Numbered from the stretch's first letter, positions 24,759-34,360 are shown. The stretch is 64,000 nt of DNA from an uncultured Actinomycetaceae bacterium (GCA_902464405.1 CABQJD010000005.1:1-64000), one strand, 5' to 3'. Numbers and translations: made by a program. Notes: generated by a model from the letters alone, not told the origin.

Positions 24759-25676
24759 GTGAGCAACCCAGTGATGAATAGAAACCCTTATTTCCGAAAT
24801 ACGGGAGTTCGCCCAAACCAATATCAAGGGGCGCAGCAAACGCAAGAATCGCAGTATGCAACTGATTATGCGCAGCAGTATAGTTCGCCTGCATACCAGC
24901 AGGTAAATCAGGGGTATCAGCAGCAGTTCCATGCACAAGATGCAATGTTCCAAGCACAAGCTGGCTATCAGCCAAACAATCCTTTTGTTTCTTCGAACGT
25001 TGCTACGGATACCATGACGTATCGTGACGCAATGAATAAGACGGCACTTCTCCTCGGAGTAACTGTGCTTGCTGGCATTGCAACCGTCATGATGTTTGGA
25101 TCTTCTCCAGCGGTAATGATCAACTTGGCAATGGTGAGCACTATTGCAGCATTTATTGTGGGTATGGTTGTTGCGTTCAAACGTATTGTTCCTACAGGTC
25201 TCGCACTTGCCTATGCGGCACTTGAAGGCGTTGCGCTCGGAGGAATTACCGCTGCGCTTGAAGCTTTCTATCCAGGCGTGGCTATGCAGGCGATTTTAGG
25301 GACGATAATCGTCGTCGGCGTCACTCTTATGCTGCATTACTCTGGCAAAGTGCGCACCACTGCTAAAGGTATGAAATACGTGATGATTATTGCTCTAGCA
25401 GGGATCCTCTTCGGCATTGTAAATATGTTTATTACGATGTTTACGGGAAAGAGTTTTTACTTCTCTAATCCAACGCTTGGCATCGGTATCGGCGTGATTA
25501 TGATTCTCGTAGCTGCATATATGCTCATTAACGATTTTGAGCAGGTGCAATATGCAGTCAATAATGCAGCTCCGAAGAATTTTTCATGGACGTGTGCTAT
25601 CGGTATCGTTATGACGATTCTCTGGATTTACGTAGAGGTATTGCGCATCGCCGCGATTATCGCAGATAACCGTTGA
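24759..25676 (+). CDS. Bax inhibitor-1/YccA family membrane protein
   Basis: The 305-residue protein has a soluble Gln/Tyr/Asn-rich N-terminal region of about 85 residues (NQGYQQQFHAQDAMFQAQ). Seven hydrophobic segments follow. The family's features include the end segment FEQVQYAVNNAAPKNFSWTC and a closing LWIYVEVLRIAAII. Members are thought to be pH-sensitive calcium leak channels; the role in this organism is unknown. I take the GTG at 24759 as start because AAAGGAG lies eight bases upstream. A strong bidirectional terminator follows. Confidence 0.9.
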   Translation: MSNPVMNRNPYFRNTGVRPNQYQGAQQTQESQYATDYAQQYSSPAYQQVNQGYQQQFHAQDAMFQAQAGYQPNNPFVSSNVATDTMTYRDAMNKTALLLGVTVLAGIATVMMFGSSPAVMINLAMVSTIAAFIVGMVVAFKRIVPTGLALAYAALEGVALGGITAALEAFYPGVAMQAILGTIIVVGVTLMLHYSGKVRTTAKGMKYVMIIALAGILFGIVNMFITMFTGKSFYFSNPTLGIGIGVIMILVAAYMLINDFEQVQYAVNNAAPKNFSWTCAIGIVMTILWIYVEVLRIAAIIADNR

Positions 25677-25714
25677 TAGCAAACTAATAGATTAAACCGA
25701 TTAAACTCAACTAG

Positions 25715-25756
25715 AAGTGTGGCTCTCAAGCTTATCTTGAGAGCCACACTTTTATA
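25715..25756. terminator. Strong bidirectional terminator
   Basis: AAGTGTGGCTCTCAAG (25715-25730) and CTTGAGAGCCACACTT (25736-25751) form a 16-bp perfect stem with a 5-base loop, followed by T residues. It lies between the convergent Bax1-I and FKBP genes. Confidence 0.93.
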
Positions 25757-25790
25757 GCTTGAAAGCGAGGAAGAATCGGGAGGCTCGCTT

Positions 25791-26201
25791 CTATTTCGCA
25801 GAAATAATATCTACTACGAAAACGAGCACATCCGTGCCTGCAATGCCTGCGCGAGGATTACCAGCTTCGCCATACCCTTTAGTGGGAGGCACGCTGATGA
25901 CGATACGGCTGCCAACAGTTTTGCCGACGAGTGCCTGATCCCATCCCTGAATCACCATACCGACGCCGATGGGGAAGCGGGCGGGTTTGCCTCGATAGTA
26001 AGAAGAATCAAAAATATCGCCTGCCCAGATCTGACCGTGGTAGTTCACTTCGATTTCTTGCCCAGCGCGCACAATTGCCCCATCGCCCTCATGTAAAATC
26101 TGGACGCGAAGCCCTTTAGGCGCATCGGCTCCTTCAGGGAAAGTGAGGGTTGGTGTATCGCCGAAATTTCCAGAAACTTCAGGAAGAATAGTGTGTGCCA
26201 T
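25791..26201 (-). CDS. FKBP-type peptidyl-prolyl isomerase
   Basis: A 136-residue cytoplasmic FKBP domain protein. Recognisable parts are the strand VNYHGQIWAGDIFDSSY, FPIGVGMVIQGWDQALVG, and PPTKGYGEAG. It catalyses cis-trans isomerisation at proline. It lies 15 bases downstream of the greA stop on the same strand, so the two are probably cotranscribed. The ATG at 26201 overlaps the AGGCTGCAGCTGCT region with only a weak Shine-Dalgarno. Confidence 0.93.
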   Translation of the reverse strand: MAHTILPEVSGNFGDTPTLTFPEGADAPKGLRVQILHEGDGAIVRAGQEIEVNYHGQIWAGDIFDSSYYRGKPARFPIGVGMVIQGWDQALVGKTVGSRIVISVPPTKGYGEAGNPRAGIAGTDVLVFVVDIISAK

Positions 26202-26216
26202 AGCAGCTGCAGCCTT

Positions 26217-26696
26217 TCAGAGCGTTTCGATTTTTACGACGGTGACGCTAAAATCTTTTCCGTTTGGAGCGGTATAGCTCGTGGTATCGCCTTCTTTCAA
26301 GCCGAGAATAGCGGCGCCAAGTGGAGCTGTCTCCGGATAAACATCGATATCAACATCTTCTGCAGCTTCGCGCGATCCTAAAAGGAAATGTTTTTCGTTT
26401 CCGTTCACATCTGCGGTAATTACGAGACCTGGCGCAACCTTTTCCACGCTTGTTGGAGCTTCTCCAACTTCGGCGTGTTCGAGAAGATATGTGAGTTCTT
26501 GAATACGCCCTTCAAGTTTTGCCTGCTCCTCACGCGCGGCATGATATCCGCCATTTTCTGAAAGGTCGCCCTCGGAACGTGCTGCTTCAATGCGTTCAAC
26601 GATTTCGGCGCGTGTTTTGGTTTTCATCGTCTCAAGCTCGGAGCTGAGGCGCTCGAAGCTTTCTTTTGAGAGCCATGTTTTCCCTGAGTCTGCCAT
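26217..26696 (-). CDS. greA: Transcription elongation factor GreA
   Basis: GreA rescues backtracked RNA polymerase by stimulating transcript cleavage. The 159-residue protein has the N-terminal coiled coil with the catalytic tip (EIVERIEAARSEGDLSENGGY, tip acidic residues in SEGDLSE) and the C-terminal FKBP-like domain (GLKEGDTTSYTAPNGKDFSV). ATG 26696 follows AAGGAG; an upstream in-frame extension to 26735 has no such site. Confidence 0.95.
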   Translation of the reverse strand: MADSGKTWLSKESFERLSSELETMKTKTRAEIVERIEAARSEGDLSENGGYHAAREEQAKLEGRIQELTYLLEHAEVGEAPTSVEKVAPGLVITADVNGNEKHFLLGSREAAEDVDIDVYPETAPLGAAILGLKEGDTTSYTAPNGKDFSVTVVKIETL

Positions 26697-26904
26697 AGTA
26701 CTTCTCCTTAGGTAATGCCACGCTGCGCAACGCACGGCATCGCTGTTTTAAGTAAAAGGCACATACCATGTGGCACGTGCTTTCTAGCGCTAGAGATTAC
26801 CACGGATAGGTGGCCTTTCCAAGCATTTACGCCTATGGATTAAACGCTGTGTGAAAGCAGAGTGAATACGGCGCAGATCTGGATTAGATGAGGTACAGTA
26901 GCGC

Positions 26905-27636
26905 TTACGCCATCACTGCGAGCCAGGTCGCTACCGCGTGGCAGGCGTAGCCCGCAACCGTTCCAGTGTGGAAGAATTCGTGAAACCCGAAATAGCGCGG
27001 CCAGGGATTAGGTTTCTTAGTAGCATAAAAAACTGCTCCGACTGTGTAGCAAATTCCTCCCGCAATAAGCAGCCATACGATGGCAGGGCCTCCCGCGACC
27101 CAATATTCAGGCAAGAACCATATAGCAACCCACCCAAGGAGCACATAGCATGCAACTGAGAGGACGCGCGGAGCCGTTATCCATGCAACTTGCATAATAA
27201 TTCCCGCCAGTGCCCCAATCCATACAATGCACAAGACGAGAGTACAGGTGCCTCTATCAAGAAGTGCCACGCTTAAAGGTGTGTAAGTGCCAGCGATAAG
27301 CAGAAAAATATTGGAATGATCCATACGTTTAAGGGCGCGCAAAACTGCAGGCTTCCATTTTCCCAGATGGTAGGTAGCCGACACTCCAAATAAGATTAAG
27401 CCGCACGCGAGATATACGGCACACGCCCACTTTAGCCTGGCGCTGGGGGCAAGGCACACGAGAACGATCGCATTTGCAAGCGCAAGAGGAGCTGTGCCTG
27501 CATGAATCCATCCGCGCATTTTTGTTTTCATAAGCTGAGCGGTCTTGGGGCTTTTTTCTTTTATGCGCACGCTTTGGTGTGTAGATGAAGATTCATGCGA
27601 TTGCGTTTGAATGTGTGGCGTAGTTGAAGCATTCAT
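26905..27636 (-). CDS. Hemolysin III / PAQR-family membrane protein
   Basis: A 243-residue protein with seven membrane helices after a charged N-terminal tail. PAQR signatures are HAGTAPLALANA in the first helix, SATYHLG, KRMDHSNIFLLIAGTYTPL and the closing HEFFHTGTVAGYACH. The conserved His and Asp residues form the metal site of the family. Despite its name, bacterial hemolysin III has no proven lytic role. It is divergent from the isoprenyl synthase gene, the same neighbourhood seen in mycobacteria. ATG 27636 follows AAAGAGG. Confidence 0.92.
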   Translation of the reverse strand: MNASTTPHIQTQSHESSSTHQSVRIKEKSPKTAQLMKTKMRGWIHAGTAPLALANAIVLVCLAPSARLKWACAVYLACGLILFGVSATYHLGKWKPAVLRALKRMDHSNIFLLIAGTYTPLSVALLDRGTCTLVLCIVWIGALAGIIMQVAWITAPRVLSVACYVLLGWVAIWFLPEYWVAGGPAIVWLLIAGGICYTVGAVFYATKKPNPWPRYFGFHEFFHTGTVAGYACHAVATWLAVMA

Positions 27637-27769
27637 TCTTTGCCTCTTTCCCGTATTGTGCATTGTGTACGATGCTTGCTGCGTTCGGAGTTTATCTCGT
27701 GATTTTGAAAATATCTGAGTACAGCTTAACTCATCTTTTGAAAGCGCTGTTATGCGTTACCATTGAGCT

Positions 27770-28531
27770 ATGTGGAAGCCAGAATTTCTGTACAAGCTGT
27801 ATGAGGCAAATCTTGCCCGTCAAATAGTACGTTCAGTTGTGCCTAGGCATATCGGTATTATTCTCGATGGAAATCGCAGATGGGCACGGGAGCTTGGCAT
27901 TTCCGCTGCTAGCGGGCATCGAAAAGGCGCCAATCATGTTGTTGAGGTGCTTGATTGGTGTGCAGATGCTGGAATTGAGATCGTCACTTTATGGATGTTA
28001 TCAACGGATAACCTCAAGCGTGCTCACCAGGAGCTTGAGGAATTGATTGATATTATTGTGCGTCTCGTTCAGGCCTTAGCACAGAGCAAAAAATGGAATC
28101 TGCACGTGATGGGAGATTTAAACCTTCTGCCTGATACTGTGGCAGAAGCTATTGCGGATGCAGTGCTGGCAACGAAAAACGTGAAGGGGCTTACGGTAAA
28201 TATTGCAGTAGGTTACGGTGGGCGGCAGGAGATCACTCAAGCCGTGCAGGATTATCTTAAAGAAAAAGCTGAGCAGGGCTGTTCTCTAGCACAGGTTGCC
28301 GATGAGGTGACGATTGACGATATCACTGCTCATATCTATACCAAAGGTCAGCCAGATCCAGATCTAATTATTCGCACAAGCGGGGAGCAGCGAATGAGTG
28401 GTTTTATGATTTGGCAAGCTGTGCACACAGAGTTTTATTTTGCGGAGACGTATTGGCCGGATTTTCGCCGCACGGATTTCTTGCGGGCTTTGCGCAGCTA
28501 TTCTCAGCGCGAGCGGCGCCGAGGGAAATAG
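27770..28531 (+). CDS. cis-Isoprenyl diphosphate synthase (UppS family)
   Basis: The 253-residue enzyme elongates isoprenyl chains with cis bonds. Key motifs are the catalytic Asp region HIGIILDGNRRWARE (about residues 26-40), SGHRKG, TLWMLSTDN and RTSGEQRMSGFMIWQ near residue 203, followed by the C-terminal substrate-binding RRTDF. Divergent pairing with hemolysin III is as in mycobacteria, where the partner is a short-chain Z-farnesyl diphosphate synthase; that product specificity is likely but not provable here. The start has no obvious Shine-Dalgarno. Confidence 0.93.
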   Translation: MWKPEFLYKLYEANLARQIVRSVVPRHIGIILDGNRRWARELGISAASGHRKGANHVVEVLDWCADAGIEIVTLWMLSTDNLKRAHQELEELIDIIVRLVQALAQSKKWNLHVMGDLNLLPDTVAEAIADAVLATKNVKGLTVNIAVGYGGRQEITQAVQDYLKEKAEQGCSLAQVADEVTIDDITAHIYTKGQPDPDLIIRTSGEQRMSGFMIWQAVHTEFYFAETYWPDFRRTDFLRALRSYSQRERRRGK

Positions 28532-28578
28532 TGTATACGCGAGAAACTAATGCAGAAAGTTACTGCTAAGAAGCAGTG

Positions 28579-29562
28579 CTAAAAGATGGAACCTTCTACT
28601 GCATAGCTTTCTGAGTGGGCAGAAATTTCTCGTCGAGTAGGAGGGTTTGCGCCAGAGCGAGTGACGGTAATAGCTGCTGCAGTTGCTGCGTATGTGCCTA
28701 GTGAAGTGAGCATTGAGTCAGAAATCTGGCGTAGGCGAGGCACGTCTTCACGCCCGATCAGCGAAAGGCGAGCAAGCCCGTCAATCAGAGCTGCCATCGT
28801 TGCATCTCCAGCGCCTACAGTATCTGCGACTGATACTTTAAGAGCATTCACGTGAATGCAATGATCACGAGTAAAGAGATTCATGCCGTGAGATCCTTCG
28901 GTGAGAACCACCAAAGATACTCCTTTAGCAAAGCACATATCCACAAATTTTTTTAGCTGCTCAGCATCCATAGATCCAAAGCACAGCTCAATATCTTCGA
29001 TACTTGATTTGAAAATATCAACTATTCCTAGATATTCGGTGATCTGAGTGCGGTATTCCTGCGCTGTTCCTGCCAAGCCGATACGCACATTCGGATCGTA
29101 GGAGATGGTTGCATTTTCTTTGAAAAAACTTATCCACTGGCGCACAGTTTCGGCGCCAGGCATGAGATGAGCACCGATTGAACCTATATGCACATGGCGG
29201 GGAGCTTCGCGCAGCAGGTTGGCACAATCCTTATCGTCATGTGGGGGAGCGGGAAATGATGAACGTATATCGAATCTATAGGAGGCGTGCCCCTCACCAT
29301 CAACGTGTGCATACGCCATTGACGTTGGCTCATCATCAATAGACCCAAGCATTAAACTTACATTTGACGCAGTGAGGTGATTGATGATCGTATTCCCAGC
29401 ATCATCGTCACCAATTCTTGTGAGAAGAGCCGTTTCTCGTCCGAGTCTGCTTAGCCCCACGGCAACGTTGAGTGGCGAACCACCAGGGAAGTGCCCAGGC
29501 TCCCCAGTTTCAGGGTCATAGATGACGTCGATCAGAGATTCGCCAATTACGAGCGTATTCAT
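28579..29562 (-). CDS. PfkB-family carbohydrate kinase (fructokinase-like)
   Basis: A 327-residue sugar kinase with the N-terminal GESLIDVIYDPETGEPG and PGGSPLNVAVGLSRLG motifs and the C-terminal PfkB signature VADTVGAGDATMAALIDGL (catalytic Asp in GAGD, about residue 252). Fructose is the commonest substrate in this subgroup; ribose and others remain possible. Its ATG overlaps the xseB stop by four bases, so it rides at the end of the xseA-xseB transcript. Confidence 0.92.
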   Translation of the reverse strand: MNTLVIGESLIDVIYDPETGEPGHFPGGSPLNVAVGLSRLGRETALLTRIGDDDAGNTIINHLTASNVSLMLGSIDDEPTSMAYAHVDGEGHASYRFDIRSSFPAPPHDDKDCANLLREAPRHVHIGSIGAHLMPGAETVRQWISFFKENATISYDPNVRIGLAGTAQEYRTQITEYLGIVDIFKSSIEDIELCFGSMDAEQLKKFVDMCFAKGVSLVVLTEGSHGMNLFTRDHCIHVNALKVSVADTVGAGDATMAALIDGLARLSLIGREDVPRLRQISDSMLTSLGTYAATAAAITVTRSGANPPTRREISAHSESYAVEGSIF

Positions 29563-29876
29563 CGAGTTTCCTCAAATTCGCTGGTATTTATGGAGAGAGT
29601 TTCGTTTGCGGTCGATGCAGCTTCGGCTGCTTCTGTGGCTTCGCGTGAAGCGGTGAGCCGTTCGCGAGCACCTGCAAGCCATGCTTCACAACGCCGTGCA
29701 AGAGCTTCTCCGCGCTCCCACATCGCTAAACTTTGTTCGAGCGGGATATTGCCTTGTTCGAGCTGCGCTACAATCTCGATTAGTTCTGAGCGTGCGTCTT
29801 CGTAGCTAAGGTGAGCGACAGCAGCATCAAGCTCGGCAGCAGATGACGCTGCAGCAGATACGGTGGTGGTGTTCAT
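29559..29876 (-). CDS. xseB: Exodeoxyribonuclease VII small subunit
   Basis: A 105-residue protein. The conserved core (LSYEDARSELIEIVAQLEQGN, then LEQSLAMWERGEALARRCEAWL) is the two-helix domain of XseB. The extra Ala/Glu-rich tail makes it slightly longer than usual (about 80). It works with XseA to degrade single-stranded DNA. It overlaps xseA by four bases and the kinase by four bases. Confidence 0.95.
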   Translation of the reverse strand: MNTTTVSAAASSAAELDAAVAHLSYEDARSELIEIVAQLEQGNIPLEQSLAMWERGEALARRCEAWLAGARERLTASREATEAAEAASTANETLSINTSEFEETR

Positions 29877-31162
29877 AGCGCCTTGATCCTATCTGTATCT
29901 CGCTTATGCGCTTCGTGTACTTCTACCGTTAGCTGACCATCGCGCATAAGCACGTCGAGGTGTGCTCCACTGCTCGTTTCGTCAATGCTGCTCACTAGAG
30001 TACCTTTTTCATCTCGTAAAATACTGTATCCCCGATTTAGCGTAGAAAGTGGGGATAAAGTCCGTAACTGTGCTAGTGAGCTGCGCACATTCGTCACTTC
30101 TGTATGAAATGCTGTGTGGATATGGCTTTGCCCCCATGCTCGTATATTGGCGAGTTCTTGAGCACGAGCATCGAGCATACGCTCTGGATACGCCAACGCA
30201 GGGCGAGCACGCAAAGCAGATATGTCGTTAATTTTTGTATTGACGATTCGAGCCATTGCTGTGCGCCCACGATGCAGATCAGCATGGAGTTTTTCTCTCT
30301 GCTCACTCATATCGGGAACGATTGCCCGAGCTGCGTCTGTGGGAGTAGAAGCGCGTATATCGGCCACTAGATCTAAAAGCGGGCTATCTGCTTCGTGCCC
30401 GATTGCTGAAACTATCGGTGTGTGCGCTGCAAACGCTGCTCGTATGAGAGATTCGTCAGAAAAAGGCAAAAGATCTTCGGGTGAACCGCCGCCACGTGCA
30501 AACACGATGACGGCAACATCTTCGGAGTTATCTAGCTCTGCTAATGCGGCGATCATTGCTGGCACAGAACCTGATCCTTGAACCTGAACCTGTTTAATCA
30601 CAAACTGTGCGTTTGGCCAGCGCAAGCGCGCATTGACCACGACGTCTTTTTCTGCCTCAGTATTGCGCCCAACGATCAAACCGATTTTGTGCGGAAGAAA
30701 AGGGAGTTCCTTTTTATGGGACGCAGCAAAAAGCCCTTCGGCAGCGAGCTTAGCTTTAAGCGCTTCGATTCGCGCTAAAATATCGCCCACACCCTTTTCG
30801 CGTATTTCATCTGCAAATAAGGTAAAAGAGCCGTTTCCCTGCCAAAAATCAGGTTTTGTGAGTGCGACTACTTTCGTACCCTCAACTATTGAGGGAGGTA
30901 GAGCGTGGCTCCACATTTTTACGGTAATCGTGATCTGTGGACGCGCTTCGAGATCCGCAAGCTGGAAATACTGCACTTTCGCATTCGGTCTGCGCTTAAT
31001 GGAGGTCACTTCGCCTTCCACCCACATTCGGCTCATCTTACTGATGTATTCACCGATTTTCGCTGATAGCAGGCGCAGCGGCCAAGGGTTTTCTGCAGTT
31101 GTGTCGGCAGCCATTTGCGGAAGATGGCTAGGCACTATCACGGGTTTATACGGTTGATTCAT
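29873..31162 (-). CDS. xseA: Exodeoxyribonuclease VII large subunit
   Basis: The 429-residue protein has the N-terminal OB-fold (WVEGEVTSIKRRPNAKVQYF, about residues 48-67) and the catalytic domain with KKELPFLPHKIGLIVGRNT, VIVFARGGGSPEDLLPF and SAIGHEADSPLLDLVADIRASTP in short recognisable form. The C-terminal helical region is shorter than in E. coli. Known role: DNA repair through ssDNA degradation. It heads the xseA-xseB-kinase operon. Confidence 0.96.
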   Translation of the reverse strand: MNQPYKPVIVPSHLPQMAADTTAENPWPLRLLSAKIGEYISKMSRMWVEGEVTSIKRRPNAKVQYFQLADLEARPQITITVKMWSHALPPSIVEGTKVVALTKPDFWQGNGSFTLFADEIREKGVGDILARIEALKAKLAAEGLFAASHKKELPFLPHKIGLIVGRNTEAEKDVVVNARLRWPNAQFVIKQVQVQGSGSVPAMIAALAELDNSEDVAVIVFARGGGSPEDLLPFSDESLIRAAFAAHTPIVSAIGHEADSPLLDLVADIRASTPTDAARAIVPDMSEQREKLHADLHRGRTAMARIVNTKINDISALRARPALAYPERMLDARAQELANIRAWGQSHIHTAFHTEVTNVRSSLAQLRTLSPLSTLNRGYSILRDEKGTLVSSIDETSSGAHLDVLMRDGQLTVEVHEAHKRDTDRIKAL

Positions 31163-31249
31163 ATATTAAGAATCTCATAGCGTATAGGTAAAAATCGCGA
31201 AAAACTCGCGCACTTCGCAGCTAGGCTTATATATCGCTAAGATACAAGC

Positions 31250-32299
31250 ATGACGGAAATTTCCCTTGCTGGGGCTTCAGCTTTTCCTGCGCCAGTGCCC
31301 TCGTCGCCCTCACCAGAGGGAAAGAAGATTCTACTCGCATCTCCGCGCGGCTATTGCGCTGGAGTGGATCGAGCAGTCGATGCAGTCGAGAAGGCTCTGG
31401 AGCACTATGGCGCTCCGATCTATGTGCGTAAAGAAATTGTGCACAATAAGTTTGTGGTCGAAGCTCTTTGCGCTCGCGGAGCTATTTTTGTGCACGATAC
31501 AGATGAAGTTCCTGAAGGCGGGCGAGTGGTTTTTTCAGCGCATGGAGTGGCTCCAGCTGTTTATGAGGCAGCTCAAAGGCGTGGCTTGCTCACTATTGAT
31601 GCCACCTGCCCGCTCGTTACGAAAGTGCACAAACAAGCTGTGCGTTTTGCTGCAGAAGATTACGATATTTTGCTGATCGGGCATGCAGGGCATGAGGAAG
31701 TTGAGGGGACGCACGGCGAAGCACCAGAGCGTATTCAGGTAGTTAATGATGTGAGCGATGTCGATTCTATTCAAGTGCGCGATCCTGAGCACGTGGTCTG
31801 GATTTCACAAACTACTCTTTCTGTTGATGAGACGAAAGAAATAGTGGCAGCGCTCAGGCGGCGTTTCCCAGCTCTTATTGATCCTCCTTCAGATGATATT
31901 TGCTACGCCACTCAAAATAGGCAAGGCGCTGTGAAAGCTATGGCTCCCAAGGCAGACGTCGTCATCGTCGTTGGATCTGCAAATTCCTCTAATTCAGTGC
32001 GGCTCGTAGAAGTCGCACTCGAAGCAGGAGCAGGGGCTGCCTATCGCGTGGATAAGGCGAGCGAGCTTGATCGTACATGGCTGGAGGGAGCTGCAGCCGT
32101 GGGAGTAACTGCGGGTGCTTCTGTTCCAGAAATTCTTGTGCGAGAAGTTGTGGCAGTGCTAGAAGCCGAAGGATACAGTGAGATTGAAAATATTGAGACT
32201 GCTAAGGAAGATGTGCAATTTTCTTTACCGAAGAATTTGCGTGCAGATTTGAAGGCGGCAGGTGTGCAGGTTGATAAACCACACCTCGTGCGGAAGTAG
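31250..32299 (+). CDS. ispH: 4-hydroxy-3-methylbut-2-enyl diphosphate reductase
   Basis: This [4Fe-4S] enzyme makes IPP and DMAPP in the last step of the MEP pathway. All three cluster cysteines are visible: SPRGYCAGVDRAV (about residue 35), DATCPLVTKVH (about 119) and DDICYATQNRQ (about 221), plus the catalytic TQNR and the substrate motif SANSSNSVRL. The 349-residue length is normal. It is divergent from xseA, a common actinobacterial arrangement. MEP-pathway isoprenoids also feed the cis-isoprenyl synthase at 27770. Confidence 0.97.
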   Translation: MTEISLAGASAFPAPVPSSPSPEGKKILLASPRGYCAGVDRAVDAVEKALEHYGAPIYVRKEIVHNKFVVEALCARGAIFVHDTDEVPEGGRVVFSAHGVAPAVYEAAQRRGLLTIDATCPLVTKVHKQAVRFAAEDYDILLIGHAGHEEVEGTHGEAPERIQVVNDVSDVDSIQVRDPEHVVWISQTTLSVDETKEIVAALRRRFPALIDPPSDDICYATQNRQGAVKAMAPKADVVIVVGSANSSNSVRLVEVALEAGAGAAYRVDKASELDRTWLEGAAAVGVTAGASVPEILVREVVAVLEAEGYSEIENIETAKEDVQFSLPKNLRADLKAAGVQVDKPHLVRK

Positions 32300-32306
32300 G
32301 TAAGCA

Positions 32307-33254
32307 GTGGACATGACGCAGAATATTCCACTCGCCGTTACTGTGCAGCTTTTCGGCTCCTTTTGTTTCGCAATGGCTGCACACCTGCAAGATAAAGCAG
32401 TTGTCTCCGAAGTGCGCGAAAATCAGGAAAAAAAGAGTCTCAAAGGGAGCGAGCTACTTGCGAGTATGAAAAAACCTCGCTGGGTGGGAGGGCTTGCACT
32501 TATGGGAGTTTCGTTGATCTGCCAAATCACAGCACTGTTTTTCGCCCCTGTTTCTGTGGTGCAACCAGTAGGTTTGATGGCTTTTCCGTGGTCGATGATT
32601 ATTCAGGCACGCTCTGATAAACATCGAATTCCCAAGCGTATGACTTTTGCAATGGGCGTGACGATTGCGGCAACAATTGGATTTACGGTCCTTATTTCTT
32701 TTCACGCGGCACCTGAAGCAAAGCTGCACCCTCTGCTAGTGTTGATTGGTGCGCTTGTGGTTTATCTGTGTGCCGGCACGATGGGTTGGATAGGTACTCA
32801 CGGCGTGAAGAAGTGGCGTTCTCTTGCATGGGCAAGCGGAGGCGCAATGTTTTATGGGTTGGAAGCGTCACTCGTTAAATCTCTTATCCAGTATGCGCGC
32901 CAGCACGTATGGCATTCCGATCCACTTTTCTGGTGTATTCTGCTTGCGCTGATCGTGGGTAGTATTGCCGCTGGATGGATGATTCAGCAAGGTTATGCAA
33001 CAGGAGCTGCAGAGTTGGTTGTGGCATCAATGACGATCACTTCGCCAGTAGTCGCGGTGCTCTTCGGTATTATCGTGCTCGGGGAAGGCGCAAATCATAC
33101 GCCGCTCGTCACCGCAGCAATCCTGCTTCTTGCTCTTATTGCCATTGCTGGCGTTGTGATATTGAGCTGGCTGCATACGCATATCGTTGAGGCGGAGGTT
33201 CATGCAGCAAAAGCAGCTCGTGCCCATGCTGCTCGCAGCGCTCGCCGTCACTGA
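32307..33254 (+). CDS. DMT/NIPA-like multi-spanning membrane transporter
   Basis: A 315-residue protein with about nine hydrophobic segments, beginning right at the N-terminus (AVTVQLFGSFCFAMAAHLQD). The half VVQPVGLMAFPWSMI and the later TSPVVAVLFGIIVLGEG resemble the drug/metabolite and NIPA-type families. The tail is Ala/Arg/His-rich. Substrate unknown. The first codon is GTG 32307 or ATG 32313, seven bases after ispH, so the two are probably cotranscribed. Confidence 0.8.
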   Translation: MDMTQNIPLAVTVQLFGSFCFAMAAHLQDKAVVSEVRENQEKKSLKGSELLASMKKPRWVGGLALMGVSLICQITALFFAPVSVVQPVGLMAFPWSMIIQARSDKHRIPKRMTFAMGVTIAATIGFTVLISFHAAPEAKLHPLLVLIGALVVYLCAGTMGWIGTHGVKKWRSLAWASGGAMFYGLEASLVKSLIQYARQHVWHSDPLFWCILLALIVGSIAAGWMIQQGYATGAAELVVASMTITSPVVAVLFGIIVLGEGANHTPLVTAAILLLALIAIAGVVILSWLHTHIVEAEVHAAKAARAHAARSARRH

Positions 33255-33288
33255 TAAAAGAGTGAGAGACTGCCCCTAACCCCTTAAC

Positions 33289-33320
33289 GTTTTCTTAGGT
33301 GTCTGCTCGAATAAGAAAAC
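33289..33320. terminator. AT-rich inverted repeat between convergent genes
   Basis: GTTTTCTTA (33289-33297) and TAAGAAAAC (33312-33320) are exact reverse complements with a 14-base loop. It lies directly between the transporter and the glycosyltransferase stop codons and may act as a bidirectional terminator, but has no clear T run. Confidence 0.5.
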
Positions 33321-33322
33321 AT

Positions 33323-34360
33323 TCAGTTGAATCGGTAAAGACGCTGTGCTAAGCGATAGAGCTGCTTCGCGACAACTACACCTGCGGTGCTTGTGCGGTT
33401 CGCTCCCCATACGAGAGGATGACGACGCAATCGCCTTGCCATGTCGGGGCTTTTTTCTTCGATGTCTTTCCACATTTGCTCACGCATAGCAAGTGCTTCT
33501 AAATCGCCGCGCAACGTGGCAAAAATCGAGCTTGCTGCAACAAGAATCATCAAATAGTTAAACATATATCGTGCCAGTTGAGGGCTGGGCACATCTTCGG
33601 GAAGAGCATACGATTGTATGAGAATTTTCATCACGCGCATTTGTTGATCTAAACGCCCAAGCATCACTCGTTCATTCACGCTCTGATCTTCGCGCCCGAT
33701 GAAATAGCGATAGAGATCGACTGGTAGATAGTAAAGTTTCTTCACATAGGGCAAAGGCTGATACACCAAGACGTTATCCACATAGAACGTGTGCTTGGGC
33801 ATTTCCATACCTGATTCAATCAACACAGCTGTGCGATAAATCGCGGCGTGCATCATAATGTATTGCCCGATACCGAAAGTGCCGATCTCGTCCCACGTGA
33901 TGATTTTGTTCATAGGCAGAGCGCCTCGATACTTAATCACCTTATTGGTGCCTGTGAGAACGTGCTCATATACGTAATTGCACACTACAAGATCAACTTC
34001 TGCTTCAGTAGCAATAAAGTTGCGTAAGCGAGCTAAAAGTATGCCGCGTGCGGTGCGGTCGAGCCAGTCGTCAGAATCAACAACCTTGAAATAGACGCCT
34101 CGAGCTGCTCGCAAACCTGCCATTACTGCTCCGCCGTGCCCAGCATTTTCTTGGTGAATTGCTCGAATAAGATGCGGATACTGCTCAACCCAGCGATCTG
34201 CTTTTTCTGCCGTTGCGTCAGTTGAGCCGTCATTGACGATAATAATTTCTATATCGTTGCCAGCGCCGATCAGCGATTGAATACACTGATCCATATATTC
34301 TGCTGAATTGTAGCAAGGAATAACAAACGTGATCGTTTTTTGCTCCGCTGTATTCGTCAT
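33323..34360 (-). CDS. Family 2 glycosyltransferase
   Basis: A 345-residue GT-A fold transferase. The nucleotide-sugar site is visible in VIPCYNSAEYMDQC (residues 13-26), IIIVNDGSTDATAE and the metal-binding KVVDSDDWLD (DxD-like SDD, about residue 96). The C-terminal third is helical with several aromatic residues and no obvious membrane span. The acceptor is unknown. It stands alone between a transporter and the DUF711 gene, so it may act in surface glycan or teichoic-type polymer synthesis. Confidence 0.9.
   Translation of the reverse strand: MTNTAEQKTITFVIPCYNSAEYMDQCIQSLIGAGNDIEIIIVNDGSTDATAEKADRWVEQYPHLIRAIHQENAGHGGAVMAGLRAARGVYFKVVDSDDWLDRTARGILLARLRNFIATEAEVDLVVCNYVYEHVLTGTNKVIKYRGALPMNKIITWDEIGTFGIGQYIMMHAAIYRTAVLIESGMEMPKHTFYVDNVLVYQPLPYVKKLYYLPVDLYRYFIGREDQSVNERVMLGRLDQQMRVMKILIQSYALPEDVPSPQLARYMFNYLMILVAASSIFATLRGDLEALAMREQMWKDIEEKSPDMARRLRRHPLVWGANRTSTAGVVVAKQLYRLAQRLYRFN

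Noticed and set aside
30633..31157. 174-codon plus-strand frame inside xseA
   Set aside because: Antisense shadow of xseA with Ser/Ala-rich random-like sequence and no Shine-Dalgarno.
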